Both the position numbers and the translations under genes were made by a program. Source: Haloferax profundi (GTDB taxonomy: Archaea > Halobacteriota > Halobacteria > Halobacteriales > Haloferacaceae). Taken from it: 64,000 nt of DNA. Location: NCBI RefSeq assembly GCF_001469865.1, contig NZ_LOPV01000020.1, forward strand, positions 1 through 64,000. The letters are read 5' to 3'. Below are positions 16,544 through 26,206 of this stretch, in pieces. The notes below the pieces were generated by a model. That model did no database searches. It was not told where the DNA came from and saw only the letters and a program-made list of their open reading frames with translations. The stretch's first letter is position 1, and every line of letters begins with the position of its first letter.

Positions 16544-17137
16544 ATGTTGGCAATCGCGGGCGGCAAAGGTGGCAGCGGGAAGACCACGACGACACTCGGA
16601 CTGGCACGGGCGTTCGACGGTCCCGTCCTCGCCGTCGACGCGGACCGGGACATGCCCAACTTGCACTCGATGGCCGGCGCAGAGCGATGCGAGCGTGAGA
16701 CACCTGCTGTTCGGCCGCATCCGAGCGACCCCACCGTCTCCATCTTGTCGCCGCCGAGCGAGGCAGACGACGACGCCTTCGAGCAGTGGCTTCGTGCAGT
16801 TGCTGCGGAGCACCATCACACAGTCGTCGATTGCCCTGCGGGAGCGGGTCCCGACGCTGCGGCACCTCTCCGTGTCGCCGACGCTGTCGTCGTCGTCAGC
16901 CCACTGTGCGTCCCTGCCCTCCGCGACGCAGCGAAGACGGCGGCGATGGCGCGCGCACTGGGAACGCCCGTCGCCGGATGCGTCGTCTCCCGCGCCCGCG
17001 TCGCCCCGGATTCGGTCGAAGAACTCGTCGGTGCACCAGTCCTCGGCACCGTCCCCGACGAGCACTCACCCGTGTTGGCGCAACCGACCGTTCGAGCCGC
17101 ATATCGTCGGATATCGAACACGTTAGGCCGGAATTAA
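16544..17137 (+). CDS. MinD/ParA-family ATPase
   Basis: The 197-residue P-loop ATPase begins MLAIAGGKGGSGKTTTTLGL, the deviant Walker A with the signature Lys. VLAVDADRDMPNLHSM near 29 and VVDCPAGAGPDAA near 91 give the switch regions. Proteins of this family position polar or division machinery in cells. At 197 residues it is shorter than bacterial MinD (about 260). A KaiC-like gene follows directly. As I recall, Haloferax volcanii MinD2, which affects cell shape and motility, has the same kind of neighbour; that orthology is not verified here. The start at 16544 places Met immediately before the first strand. Confidence 0.85.
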   Translation: MLAIAGGKGGSGKTTTTLGLARAFDGPVLAVDADRDMPNLHSMAGAERCERETPAVRPHPSDPTVSILSPPSEADDDAFEQWLRAVAAEHHHTVVDCPAGAGPDAAAPLRVADAVVVVSPLCVPALRDAAKTAAMARALGTPVAGCVVSRARVAPDSVEELVGAPVLGTVPDEHSPVLAQPTVRAAYRRISNTLGRN

Positions 17138-17143
17138 TAATAT
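17134..17143 (+). promoter_or_regulatory. TATA-like box of the KaiC-like gene, overlapping the minD stop
   Basis: TTAATAATAT includes the last codons and stop of the preceding gene and ends 23 nt before the ATG at 17167. It implies a separate leaderless promoter for the KaiC-like gene besides any read-through. Confidence 0.5.
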
Positions 17144-17166
17144 GGCTGAAGGTCATTTGGTAGTGT

Positions 17167-17790
17167 ATGTCTCGGCTGGCTACGGGTATCGACGTGCTCG
17201 ACCGTCAACTCGGCGGTGGCATCCCGGCAGGGAGCGTCGTTCTCCTCGCGGCAGACCCCGCAAGCCAGTCGGAACTCTTCTTGAACGAGTTGACCACGAC
17301 GCGCGGGACGTTGTGGATTACGACACTCCGGTCGGAAGTCGCCGTCAGCGACGCACTGGACCGCTGTGTCAGTCCGACGGGAAGCCCGACCATCCGCGAC
17401 GTTGGCGGCGACGCCCCCTTGGACACCGCAAACAAACTCGTCCGCGACTTGCCCGAGGGAGCGAACCTCATCATCGACGTGGTGGACATCTTAGAGCGCA
17501 ACGAGGCAGCGCGCTACCGGAAGTTCCTCAACGGCCTCCAGACGCACATGGTCAACACGCGCGGCCTCACCGTCCTCCACGGTCTCAAAGGCGAGTCCGT
17601 CCCGCAGAATCGCGACCTGACCGAACATATGGCCGACATCGTGTTCGACCTCGACACGAAGATAGACGGCTCAGAGATAGAAAATCGGCTCGCGGTTCCG
17701 AAGTTCCGCGGCGGGCAGGCACTCAACGAGACCATCAAACTTCGCCTCGCCGACCAGGTCACCGTCGACACCAGTCGCGACATCGCCTGA
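17167..17790 (+). CDS. KaiC/RadA-superfamily protein lacking the Walker A lysine
   Basis: The 207-residue protein opens RLATGIDVLDRQLGGGIPAG, the standard KaiC/RadA lead-in, but the expected GxxGxGKT P-loop reads AADPASQSE, so ATP binding of the normal kind is unlikely. NLIIDVVDIL near 99 occupies the Walker B position. It is therefore a probable pseudo-ATPase. It follows the MinD-like gene by 29 bp and probably acts with it, perhaps as an adaptor in cell-shape or motility control; this is inferred from the pairing. Confidence 0.8.
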   Translation: MSRLATGIDVLDRQLGGGIPAGSVVLLAADPASQSELFLNELTTTRGTLWITTLRSEVAVSDALDRCVSPTGSPTIRDVGGDAPLDTANKLVRDLPEGANLIIDVVDILERNEAARYRKFLNGLQTHMVNTRGLTVLHGLKGESVPQNRDLTEHMADIVFDLDTKIDGSEIENRLAVPKFRGGQALNETIKLRLADQVTVDTSRDIA

Positions 17791-17820
17791 CGTGGCGGGT
17801 CTCGACGCGACTGTCGCGAC

Positions 17821-18084
17821 TTAGAACGCGAAGAATCCGAACGTACCGAGTGTAACGGCAGCGATGAGTACCGACCACGTGCGGGTAGAGAGGCCCGCAC
17901 CGCGGGAAAAGACGTAGCCGAAGTAGGGGACGAGCGGTGTGAGTCGGTAGACGAACGGAACGGAGACACTCACACCGTATTCGAGCGCGAGCGTCAGTCC
18001 GACGGTACAAAATCCAGCGACGAGTGCAACGTACACGTCCGAGAAGTCTCGTAAATCGAGCGTCGCGTCGTCTGACGAAGCCAT
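17821..18084 (-). CDS. Small membrane protein (three hydrophobic segments)
   Basis: The 87-residue protein has a charged head (MASSDDATLDLRD) and three predicted membrane segments at about 17-34, 42-60 and 69-87, ending in FGFFAF. No family is recognised. It is convergent with the KaiC-like gene and precedes the FKBP gene's 3' end. Confidence 0.6.
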   Translation of the reverse strand: MASSDDATLDLRDFSDVYVALVAGFCTVGLTLALEYGVSVSVPFVYRLTPLVPYFGYVFSRGAGLSTRTWSVLIAAVTLGTFGFFAF

Positions 18085-18153
18085 AGCTACGAAGCGGTCG
18101 GAAGGCGAGTATCAAGAAGCCGCCGATTCACGAGAAGCGGCGGAGGTGCTCGC

Positions 18154-19134
18154 TTACTCTTCGGACTCGTCCGCGTCGAGTTCTGCGGCGAGTTCTTCGG
18201 CGTCGATGTCGACGTCCTCGATGGCCTCTTCGATGTCGGCACCGCCAGCGCCGCCCATCATACCGCCGAGGCCGCCCATGCCGCCCATGCCGCCCTCGAT
18301 GGTCTCTTGGACGATGACGCGGTCGATGTCGAGACGCTGCATGATGTCCTGTGCAATCTGCTGCTTGGAGAACATCCACTGCTGGTTCATCGTCATCTGC
18401 TGCGTCGCCTCGATGTAGAGCGTGTCCTTCTCGACGGTGACCGTCTCCGTCTCAGGCTCTGCGTCTTCGTCTTCGTCGACGGCTTCGCCGTCTGCTTGAG
18501 ACTCCTCCGGAGTCTCACTGTCGTCGGACTCGACGACCTGCTCTTCTTCGACTTCGTCGGTCTGGACCCAGACCTCGGGGGCCTGCTGGAGGTACATCCC
18601 GAGGAGGCCAGCGGCCTGCTCTTCGCGGTCGTCGACGAGTTCGAGAACCTCGTACTCGTATTCGAGGTCCTTGCCCGCGAGGGGGTGGTTGAAGTTGACG
18701 CGGGCGCGACCACCGATGATGGTCTCGAGACGACCCTGGTCGCCGTCGATGGTGACCTGCGCACCGGGGTAGCGGTCGTCTTCGGGAATCTTGTTGGCGC
18801 TGACCGTGCGCACTTCGTCGTCGTCGTACTCGCCGAACGCGTCGGCGGCAGGGATTTCGACGGTTCCTTCGTCGCCGACTTCCGCGCCCTTCAGGGCGTC
18901 GTCGACTTCGGGGAAGACGTGGCCCGCACCGATGATGACGACGCGAGGTTCGAACTCGTAGCCCTCGACGTCGATTTCGGCCTCTTCGGCCACTTCTTTA
19001 CTCGTTGTGTCGACGACGTCGCCGTCTTCGACCGTTCGAACCGTGTATGCGAGGCGGACGAAGTCGCCGTCCTGAATACCGGACTCGACCTCTTCATCGA
19101 CCTGCTCGGCCTCCGCCTGCTGTTCGTCGCTCAT
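18154..19134 (-). CDS. slyD: SlyD-type FKBP prolyl isomerase with a Gly/Met-rich tail
   Basis: The 326-residue protein has an FKBP domain with an inserted chaperone flap (about 15-165), recognised by VRLAYTVRTVEDGDVVDTT near 25 and the SlyD hallmark ARVNFNHPLAGKDL near 147. An acidic linker follows (about 205-240). A second conserved region (TLYIEATQQMTMNQQWMF...) leads to a tail GGMGGMGGLGGMMGG at about 290-304 and a final acidic stretch. It should fold proteins by cis-trans prolyl isomerisation and holdase activity in the cytoplasm. The start is the ATG at 19134. Confidence 0.9.
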   Translation of the reverse strand: MSDEQQAEAEQVDEEVESGIQDGDFVRLAYTVRTVEDGDVVDTTSKEVAEEAEIDVEGYEFEPRVVIIGAGHVFPEVDDALKGAEVGDEGTVEIPAADAFGEYDDDEVRTVSANKIPEDDRYPGAQVTIDGDQGRLETIIGGRARVNFNHPLAGKDLEYEYEVLELVDDREEQAAGLLGMYLQQAPEVWVQTDEVEEEQVVESDDSETPEESQADGEAVDEDEDAEPETETVTVEKDTLYIEATQQMTMNQQWMFSKQQIAQDIMQRLDIDRVIVQETIEGGMGGMGGLGGMMGGAGGADIEEAIEDVDIDAEELAAELDADESEE

Positions 19135-19336
19135 ACACGCTACGTGATTCGTGTGACCCTTAAGAATCACGTTTCCCGCCGCAGACTCGGTTGCGCTCCA
19201 AAGTGCGCACTATCCGGCCGTGGGGCCTCGAAGCGGCGGTTGGCACCCGATACCGCGTCTCGCGGGAGAACAGTTCGAACGCGAGGCGGTGACCCAGAGG
19301 GCCACCCTTTTGTCGATGTCACACCTCGCCGCGAGC

Positions 19337-19894
19337 ATGTACGAAGTCGAGGTCAAAGTCCGCGCCGACCACGGCGTCGTCCGCGAGCGACTCGAAGCGG
19401 TAGACGCGACGCAGGTGAACCGAGTCGCCCAGACGGACACCTACTACGACGCACCACACAAGGATTTCGCCGAGACGGACGAGGCACTTCGCCTCCGGCG
19501 CGAGACACGCTTCGACGGCGACGAAGTCGTCGACGAGGAGACCAACGTCACCTACAAAGGACCACTCGTCGACGAATCCTCGAAGACCCGGCGTGAGTAC
19601 GAAACCGGCGTCCACGACGGGGAGACGATGGACGCGATTTGTACGGCCGTCGGGTTCGAACCCGCAGCGACGGTCGAAAAAGAGCGCGAACGGTTCGTCG
19701 TCGACGGGTACACCGTCTCACTCGACGCCGTCTCCGGACTCGGCGAGTTCGTCGAAGTCGAAATCGAAGTCGAAGACGGTGTCGACAGCGCACGCGAAGG
19801 CGCGTTTTCGGTCCTCGACACACTCGGCCTCGACCCAGACGACCAGATTCGAACCTCCTACCTCGGGATGCTCCTCGGCGCGCCCGAGGAGTGA
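19337..19894 (+). CDS. CYTH-domain protein, CyaB/class IV adenylate cyclase-like
   Basis: The 185-residue protein starts MYEVEVKVRAD, the ExExK motif that defines the CYTH (CyaB, thiamine triphosphatase) tunnel fold. Later signatures are TDTYYDAP near 34, ALRLRRE near 49, VTYKGP near 70 and GEFVEVEIEVED near 138. Family members bind triphosphate substrates with divalent metals. The archaeal CyaB2-like group is more likely a triphosphatase than a cyclase, so the activity is open. An ATG 24 bp upstream is possible but would push the motif off the N-terminus. Confidence 0.85.
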   Translation: MYEVEVKVRADHGVVRERLEAVDATQVNRVAQTDTYYDAPHKDFAETDEALRLRRETRFDGDEVVDEETNVTYKGPLVDESSKTRREYETGVHDGETMDAICTAVGFEPAATVEKERERFVVDGYTVSLDAVSGLGEFVEVEIEVEDGVDSAREGAFSVLDTLGLDPDDQIRTSYLGMLLGAPEE

Positions 19895-20002
19895 CACCAG
19901 GGAAAACCGTAGCGCTCTCCCTCCTCGGATACGTGGTAGTAATACACATTGCCAGCAAGGTTTCCGCAAGTTATAGAACCGCCCGCTGGGTACGTCCCGT
20001 CA

Positions 20003-21211
20003 ATGACTGACCGAAACATCCGCCTCGAATCCGCCGAGAAGCGAGCGGTCGAGGATCAGGAGGTCGAAATCGTCGAGCGAAAGGGAATCGGTCATCCCGA
20101 CTCTATCTGCGACGGCATCGCCGAGAGCGTCTCACGCGCGCTCTCGAACCTCTACCTCGAACGCGTCGGCAAGGTACTCCACTACAACACCGACGAGACG
20201 CAACTCGTTGCCGGAACCGCCGCACCCGCCTTCGGTGGCGGCGAGGTCATCGAACCTATCTACCTGCTCATCGTCGGCCGGGCGACCAAGGAGTACGACG
20301 GGGAGAAACTCCCTGTCGACTCGGCCGCCCTCCGGGCCGCACGCGAGTACCTGAACGAGAACATCCCCGAACTCGACGTCGGAACCGACATCATCGTCGA
20401 CGTGAAACTCGGCGAGGGGTCCGGTGACCTCCAGGACGTCTTCGGCGAGGAGACCCAAGAAGTCCCGATGGCCAACGACACGAGTTTCGGTGTCGGCCAC
20501 GCCCCACTCACCGAGACGGAGCAAATCGTCCTCGAAGCAGAACGCGCCCTCAACGGGGCACGCTACGGCGACGACCACCCCGAACTCGGACAGGACATCA
20601 AACTCATGGGCAAGCGCGAAGGCGACGTTATCGACGTGACCGTCGCCGCCGCGATGATAGACTCCTACATCGACGACATCGACGATTACGTCGAAGCCGT
20701 CGAGGACGTCCGTGCGTTCGTCACCGAACTCGCAGGCGAGTACACCGACCGCGAGGTCAACGTCGAAGTCAACACCGCCGACGACTACGAAGAAGGCTCT
20801 ATCTACCTGACGACGACCGGAACCTCCGCCGAACAGGGTGACGACGGGTCTGTCGGACGTGGCAACCGTGCCAACGGCCTCATCACGCCGAACCGGCCGA
20901 TGAGCATGGAAGCCACCTCGGGCAAGAACCCCGTCAACCACATCGGGAAGATTTACAACCTGCTTTCGACCCACATCGCCGAGACTGTCGTCGCCGAAGT
21001 CGACGGCATCCGTGACCTGCAAGTCCGCCTGCTCTCGCAGATTGGCCGTCCCATCGACGAACCCCACGTCGCCGACGCGAAAGTCATCACCGACGAGGGC
21101 GTCACCGTCGCCGACATCGAAGACGAAGTCGTCGCGATAATCGACCGTGAACTCGCCGACGTGACAGACATCACGCGCCGCACCATCGAGGGCGAACTCT
21201 CGACGTTCTGA
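20003..21211 (+). CDS. mat: Archaeal-type S-adenosylmethionine synthetase
   Basis: The 402-residue enzyme makes SAM from methionine and ATP. It belongs to the archaeal MAT family, distinct from bacterial MetK. The segments [17 protein letters not shown] near 23-39, [15 protein letters not shown] near 62, [12 protein letters not shown] near 166 and [20 protein letters not shown] near 286 match that family across its full length of about 400. It supplies the methyl and aminocarboxypropyl donor used by FlpA and Dph2, which are encoded in this window. Confidence 0.96.
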   Translation: MTDRNIRLESAEKRAVEDQEVEIVERKGIGHPDSICDGIAESVSRALSNLYLERVGKVLHYNTDETQLVAGTAAPAFGGGEVIEPIYLLIVGRATKEYDGEKLPVDSAALRAAREYLNENIPELDVGTDIIVDVKLGEGSGDLQDVFGEETQEVPMANDTSFGVGHAPLTETEQIVLEAERALNGARYGDDHPELGQDIKLMGKREGDVIDVTVAAAMIDSYIDDIDDYVEAVEDVRAFVTELAGEYTDREVNVEVNTADDYEEGSIYLTTTGTSAEQGDDGSVGRGNRANGLITPNRPMSMEATSGKNPVNHIGKIYNLLSTHIAETVVAEVDGIRDLQVRLLSQIGRPIDEPHVADAKVITDEGVTVADIEDEVVAIIDRELADVTDITRRTIEGELSTF

Positions 21212-21397
21212 GCGGGCGATTCGCTCACTACCCTCGGCCGACGATTTCCCGTCGTCCCCCGACACAGAGTATAATTACCCCAAGTATTCGGGTTTGTGTT
21301 GGGTATTTGTCCAGTTTTTCTAGCTAGTTTTATGTTCTCGTAGTCAATCGTCCGAGTATGTGGTAGGCGGTGACACCCCGCTTACGGAGTATCAGGG

Positions 21398-23461
21398 ATG
21401 GTCAGGGACACGACACAGGCAGACGACCAACGGGCACGTCGGACAGTCGAACAGCGACGGGAGAGGACAGTCGAGACGGACGGTGGGCAGGTACAGACAC
21501 GACCAGAACACACGAGAGACTCGGGGGAATCCGACCGCGTTCGTGTCCTCCTCGTCGACGACGACGAATCGTACACTTCACTCGTCGCGACACAGGTGGG
21601 ACGCGTCGAAGACAGATTCGACTTCGAGTTCGCCTCGTCGGCGGCCGAAGCACGGGACGTCTTCGACGAGGGCGACGTCGACTGTGTCGTCTCCGATTAC
21701 GAGATGCACTCCGAAGACGGAATCTCGTTGCTCACGTCGCTGAGAGAACGTGACCCGGACATTCCGGTCGTCCTCCTCACTGGACACCGCGACGCGTCGG
21801 TCGTCGAATCTGCCATCGACGCAGGAGCGACCGACGTCATGTTCAAAGACCGCGGGTCGGCCGTCGCGATGCGTCTCGCCAACCGGATTCGTCACGCGGT
21901 CGAACAGCGACGAACGCTCCACCAGGCCGAACGACGGGCCAGACTCTCCGAGACGGTTCGGAAGGTCGGACGGCGACTCGTTCGAGCGAGTTCTGACACC
22001 GACCTCTTCGAGCAAGTGTGTGAGACACTCGTCGACGACGGTCACTGCTCGCTTGCATGGGTCGGCGAACCAAATCCCGAGACTAACCGCGTCGGCCCGG
22101 TCGCTATGGCAGGGACCGGTACGTCGTACGTGGAGAACATGGTCGTCGAAACTGACGGCGGGGCACAGAGTCGCGGACCCATCGGCCGCGTCCTCAGGAC
22201 TGGGCGGCCACAGGCGACTGCCGACATCGAGACAGACCCATCGTTCGAACCGTGGCGCGACGACGCACTCGAACACGGACTACGGTCGAGTCTCAGCGTC
22301 CCCCTCACGCGCGGGGACGAAGACTGGGGTGTCCTCACTGTCTACGCGGAGCACCCGAACCTCTTCGATGGACCGGAGCGCGAACTGCTCGTCGAACTCT
22401 CGAACGATATCGCACACGCACTCCACCGTATCGAACTGCAGTCGCGTCTCCGTGGATACAAAGAAGCGGTCAATCGGGCAGGACACACCATCTACCTGAC
22501 CGACCAGACTGGCACCATCCAGTGGGTGAACACGGCGTTCGAGGAAGTCACCGGATACGACGCCGACGACGTCGTCGGCAAGAACGCCAGTGTCCTCAAA
22601 TCTGGCGTCCACGGGACCGCGTTCTATCAGAACCTCTGGCAGACCATCCTCGACGGCGACGTGTGGCGCGGGCGCATCATCAACCGGAAGAAGAACGGCG
22701 ACGAGTACGTCGCCAACCAGACGATTGCGCCCATCGAAAACGACCACGGCGAGCGGTACGCGTTCGTGGCGGTGAACGCCGACGTGACGGGGAACCACGA
22801 GCGAATCCGGTCACTCCAGAGCAGTCAGCGACGACTCGCTCGCCGGAACGAACGACTCGGGACGTTCGCAGACAGCGTCGCCCACGACTTGCGTGACCCG
22901 TTGGCTATCGCCGACGGCAACCTCGAACTCGCCAAAGAAGGCGACGTCGAGCGTCTCGATACGGTCTCGGCCCAACTCGACCGGATGAACGAACTGGTCG
23001 ATTCGATGTTGGACCTCGCCAAGAGAGGAAGAGACACCGGCGAACTCGAACCGGTCTCTGTCGCCGAAGCGGCGGAGGAGGCGTGGCGACACGTCGCGTC
23101 AGACGACGCGACGCTCTCGCTCGACATCGACCCGAACTGGGAACTCATGGCCGACGAGTCGCGGTTGGTCCAACTCCTCGAAAACCTGTTCCGAAACGCC
23201 GTCGAGCACAGTGACGACGGTGTTCGAGTGACAGTCGGACGGTGCACGGACGGATTTACCGTCGCCGACGACGGACCAGGGTTCCCAGAAGACGTGGCAG
23301 ACAACCCGTGGGCAGTCGGCGTCTCCGGCAACGACGGTGCTGGACTCGGCCTGGCACTAGTCGAACGCATCGCGTCGGGACACCGGTGGACCGTGTCGCT
23401 CGATTCGGACCTCGGAGGAAGCGTCTTCGAGTTCCGTGGCGTCGACGTCGTCTCTGACTGA
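21398..23461 (+). CDS. Hybrid sensor: receiver-GAF-PAS-histidine kinase
   Basis: The 687-residue protein has, in order, a basic leader (1-45), a receiver domain (about 48-165; VLLVDDDES, phospho-acceptor Asp in VVSDYEM, LLTGH, and FKDRG), a GAF domain (about 190-345), a PAS domain (about 350-470; DQTGTIQWVNTAFEEVTGYD), a HisKA region with the phospho-His in ADSVAHDLRDPL near 495 and an HATPase domain (NLFRNAVEH, VADDGPGFPE, GAGLGLALVERI) to the end. No membrane segment is present, so it senses a cytoplasmic signal. Its stop codon directly abuts that of the convergent ppk gene. Confidence 0.92.
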   Translation: MVRDTTQADDQRARRTVEQRRERTVETDGGQVQTRPEHTRDSGESDRVRVLLVDDDESYTSLVATQVGRVEDRFDFEFASSAAEARDVFDEGDVDCVVSDYEMHSEDGISLLTSLRERDPDIPVVLLTGHRDASVVESAIDAGATDVMFKDRGSAVAMRLANRIRHAVEQRRTLHQAERRARLSETVRKVGRRLVRASSDTDLFEQVCETLVDDGHCSLAWVGEPNPETNRVGPVAMAGTGTSYVENMVVETDGGAQSRGPIGRVLRTGRPQATADIETDPSFEPWRDDALEHGLRSSLSVPLTRGDEDWGVLTVYAEHPNLFDGPERELLVELSNDIAHALHRIELQSRLRGYKEAVNRAGHTIYLTDQTGTIQWVNTAFEEVTGYDADDVVGKNASVLKSGVHGTAFYQNLWQTILDGDVWRGRIINRKKNGDEYVANQTIAPIENDHGERYAFVAVNADVTGNHERIRSLQSSQRRLARRNERLGTFADSVAHDLRDPLAIADGNLELAKEGDVERLDTVSAQLDRMNELVDSMLDLAKRGRDTGELEPVSVAEAAEEAWRHVASDDATLSLDIDPNWELMADESRLVQLLENLFRNAVEHSDDGVRVTVGRCTDGFTVADDGPGFPEDVADNPWAVGVSGNDGAGLGLALVERIASGHRWTVSLDSDLGGSVFEFRGVDVVSD

Positions 23462-25972
23462 CTACCGCGTGTCGTAGTATTTTCGTACCAGTTTCGCCGC
23501 CGCGGCGGGCGTCTTTCGGTACGCTCGGTCCCCGTTCGGCGTCCGGACTGCGTATTCGTAGTGTTCGCTGTCCGGGACGTACCACTTACTCGGGAATCGG
23601 TCGAGAATTCGCTGTGGGTCGCCGTTGCCCAGCGCGGCGGGTGTGTCGTCTGCGGTCGATTTCGACTCGATCGAAGTCTCCTGTTCGGTTCCCACCTCGC
23701 GCCCGTTCACCGACTCACTGCGGTCGGTGATGTCCGAGACGGTATCGGTGTCGAGAGACTGTGGGTCGGGCGCGTCGGCGGGGCGCATGACGGTCGGATT
23801 CGGTTCGACCAAGAGCGTCTCGGGAACGTCCGGGTGCGACGCCGGGATACCGCGGTGAACGTCGTTTCGCTTTCGTGCGGCGAGGGTCTGTTGCATCAGA
23901 ATCGACTGCATGTTGATAGTGCGGTGACCGTCCGGCGTCAGTTGCTCGTAGGACCCGTCGGAGTGCATCTCCCACGACTTTCGGTTGTCGGCCAAGCCGA
24001 GTTCGAGGACGAACCTGAGTTGCTCCCGGATGTCCGGGTCCTCGACTGGTGCGATGGCCTCCACACGCTTGTCGAGGTTGCGCGTCATCCAGTCGGCCGA
24101 CCCGACGTAATACTCAGGGGCACCCGCATTTTCGAAGTAGAAGATGCGTGAGTGTTCGAGGAACCGGTCGACGACGCTTCTGACGGAGACTGTCTCCGAG
24201 AGGCCGTCGACACCCGGTCGAAGGCGACAGATGTCGCGGACGAGCAAGTCGATATCGACGCCGGCCATCGACGCCCGGTAGAGTTCTTCGACGATTCCGG
24301 GGTCTTCCAGCGCGTTCATCTTCGCGACGATACGGGCCGAACGCCCTGCGCGAGCGTGTTCTGCTTCTCGTCTGATGCACTTCGTGAACTCGTTGCGCAT
24401 CGTCACGGGCGCGATGAGGAGTTTGCGGAACTCCTCGTCGAGCGAGGGGCCAGTGAAGAAGTTGAACACCTTCACGAGGTCCTGCCCGATGTCGCGGTCC
24501 GCCGTGAGGACGCCCAGGTCGACGTAGCCTTTTGCGGTGCCCGAGTGGTAGTTGCCGGTCGCAACGTGCGAGTAGAGGCGCACACCGTCTTCTTCCTCGC
24601 GGACCACGAGGGCCGTCTTCGTGTGCGTCTTCAGGCCGATAGTTCCGTAGGCGACGTGGATACCCTCTTCTTCGAGTTTGCGCACCCATTCGAGGTTGTT
24701 CTGCTCGTCGAACCGGGCTTTGAGTTCGACCATCGCGGCGACCTGTTTGCCGTTGTCGGCGGCGTCGATGAGTGACTCGATGACCTTCGAATCGGCCGCT
24801 GTCCGGTAGATTGCAGCCTTGATAGCGAGGACGTTCGGGTCGTTCGCCGCGGCGTCGAGGAACTCCTGGACCGTCTCACCGAACGAGTGGTACGGGTGGT
24901 GCAACAGGACGTCCTTGTCGCGAATCCTGTCGAAGATGGTCTCGTCGGCGCCATCTGTTCCCACGTTGCTGGCAGCGAGTCCCGTGAGGCGAGGGTGTGG
25001 TTGCGGCGTCCACGAATCCAAAGAGAGGTCAGGCCGCGAGAGGTCGGTCAGGTCCATGAACTCGCGGTAGTCGAGTGGCCCCTCCAGTTCGAACACTTCC
25101 CGGTCGTCGAGGTCCAACTGCTCGACGAGGAGCCGTCGAACGGACTCCGGAGCGTCCGCTTCGATTTCGAGGCGGACCACGGTTGCGAACCGTCGCTGTT
25201 CGAGGACTTCCTCTATCATGTCGATGAGGTCCTCTGCAACCTCCTCGTTGCGTCGGACTTCGGCGTTCCGCGTCAGTTTGAACACCGCAGTGTCGAGTAC
25301 CTCGACGTTCGGGAACAGCAAGTCGAGGTTGGCGCGGATGACCTCTTCGAGGAGGACGTATCGGCGTTGCTCACCAGCGGAGTCGACTTCCACGAGTCGC
25401 GGCCGATTCTGCGGAATCTTCACGCGGGTGAACGTCTGGTCGTCGTCGTCGCGGGTGAGGACAGCGAGTGACAGAGAGAGGTTCGAGATGAACGGGAACG
25501 GGTGTGCGGGGTCGAACGAAAGTGGCGTCAGCGTCGGCAGGACAGACGTCTCGAAGTACTCACGCATCTGCGACTGCTGGTCGGGCGTCAAGTCCTCGTA
25601 CTCACAGATGCAGATTCCTTCGTCGGCGAGTGCAGGCCGTATCTCTTCACGGTAGCAGGCCGCTTGCTGTTCGAACATCGGCCGGGCCTTGTCGATGGCC
25701 TCTTCCCACTGTTCGCGTGGGGTTCGACCGTCGGCCGTACACTCTGTGACGCCGGCGTCTATCTGTTGTTTCAGCCCCCCGACACGCTTCATGAAGAACT
25801 CGTCGAGATTCTTCGTGAAGATGGCGAGAAACCGAACTCGTTCCAGAAGCGGGTTCCGGTCGTCCAACGCTTCGTTGAGGACGCGAGACTGGAACTCCAG
25901 TTCGCTCAACTCACGGTTGAGGTAGTACTGTGGGTCTGAGAGGTCGATGTCGTCGGGCGACTCGTCGGTCAT
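23462..25972 (-). CDS. ppk1: Polyphosphate kinase PPK1
   Basis: The 836-residue enzyme polymerises inorganic polyphosphate from ATP. Family features: YLNRELSELEFQSRVLNEA near 16-34, FTKNLDEFFMKRVGGL near 52, HHPYHSFGETVQEF near 355, VELKARFDEQNNLEW near 419 and the autophosphorylated His in YSHVATGNYHSGTAK near 466. GSADWMTRNLDKRVEA near 620 is the second active-site block. It is about 130 residues longer than bacterial PPK1 because of an acidic linker and a C-terminal segment (YEYAVRTPNGDRAYRKTPAA). Polyphosphate may store phosphate or act in stress. Confidence 0.96.
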   Translation of the reverse strand: MTDESPDDIDLSDPQYYLNRELSELEFQSRVLNEALDDRNPLLERVRFLAIFTKNLDEFFMKRVGGLKQQIDAGVTECTADGRTPREQWEEAIDKARPMFEQQAACYREEIRPALADEGICICEYEDLTPDQQSQMREYFETSVLPTLTPLSFDPAHPFPFISNLSLSLAVLTRDDDDQTFTRVKIPQNRPRLVEVDSAGEQRRYVLLEEVIRANLDLLFPNVEVLDTAVFKLTRNAEVRRNEEVAEDLIDMIEEVLEQRRFATVVRLEIEADAPESVRRLLVEQLDLDDREVFELEGPLDYREFMDLTDLSRPDLSLDSWTPQPHPRLTGLAASNVGTDGADETIFDRIRDKDVLLHHPYHSFGETVQEFLDAAANDPNVLAIKAAIYRTAADSKVIESLIDAADNGKQVAAMVELKARFDEQNNLEWVRKLEEEGIHVAYGTIGLKTHTKTALVVREEEDGVRLYSHVATGNYHSGTAKGYVDLGVLTADRDIGQDLVKVFNFFTGPSLDEEFRKLLIAPVTMRNEFTKCIRREAEHARAGRSARIVAKMNALEDPGIVEELYRASMAGVDIDLLVRDICRLRPGVDGLSETVSVRSVVDRFLEHSRIFYFENAGAPEYYVGSADWMTRNLDKRVEAIAPVEDPDIREQLRFVLELGLADNRKSWEMHSDGSYEQLTPDGHRTINMQSILMQQTLAARKRNDVHRGIPASHPDVPETLLVEPNPTVMRPADAPDPQSLDTDTVSDITDRSESVNGREVGTEQETSIESKSTADDTPAALGNGDPQRILDRFPSKWYVPDSEHYEYAVRTPNGDRAYRKTPAAAAKLVRKYYDTR

Positions 25973-26206
25973 TTTTTCGGATGAGGTCGGGCGGTGGGTG
26001 TCACGGCGGACTCTGTCGCCGGCGGTTCGAGCGGGTATGGGAGACAGAGCGGAAAGCGCGTATTAAGGGATTTATATTGGGTCCCCTTGGCCCTCTAGTC
26101 TGGTACATGGTACTACGTTGAGATATATAACATCCTAGTTGACACACGACACGGTCGGGTGGTTCCGGGGCCAGAACGAGCATCTAAAGGGTGGACACGG
26201 AGAACG

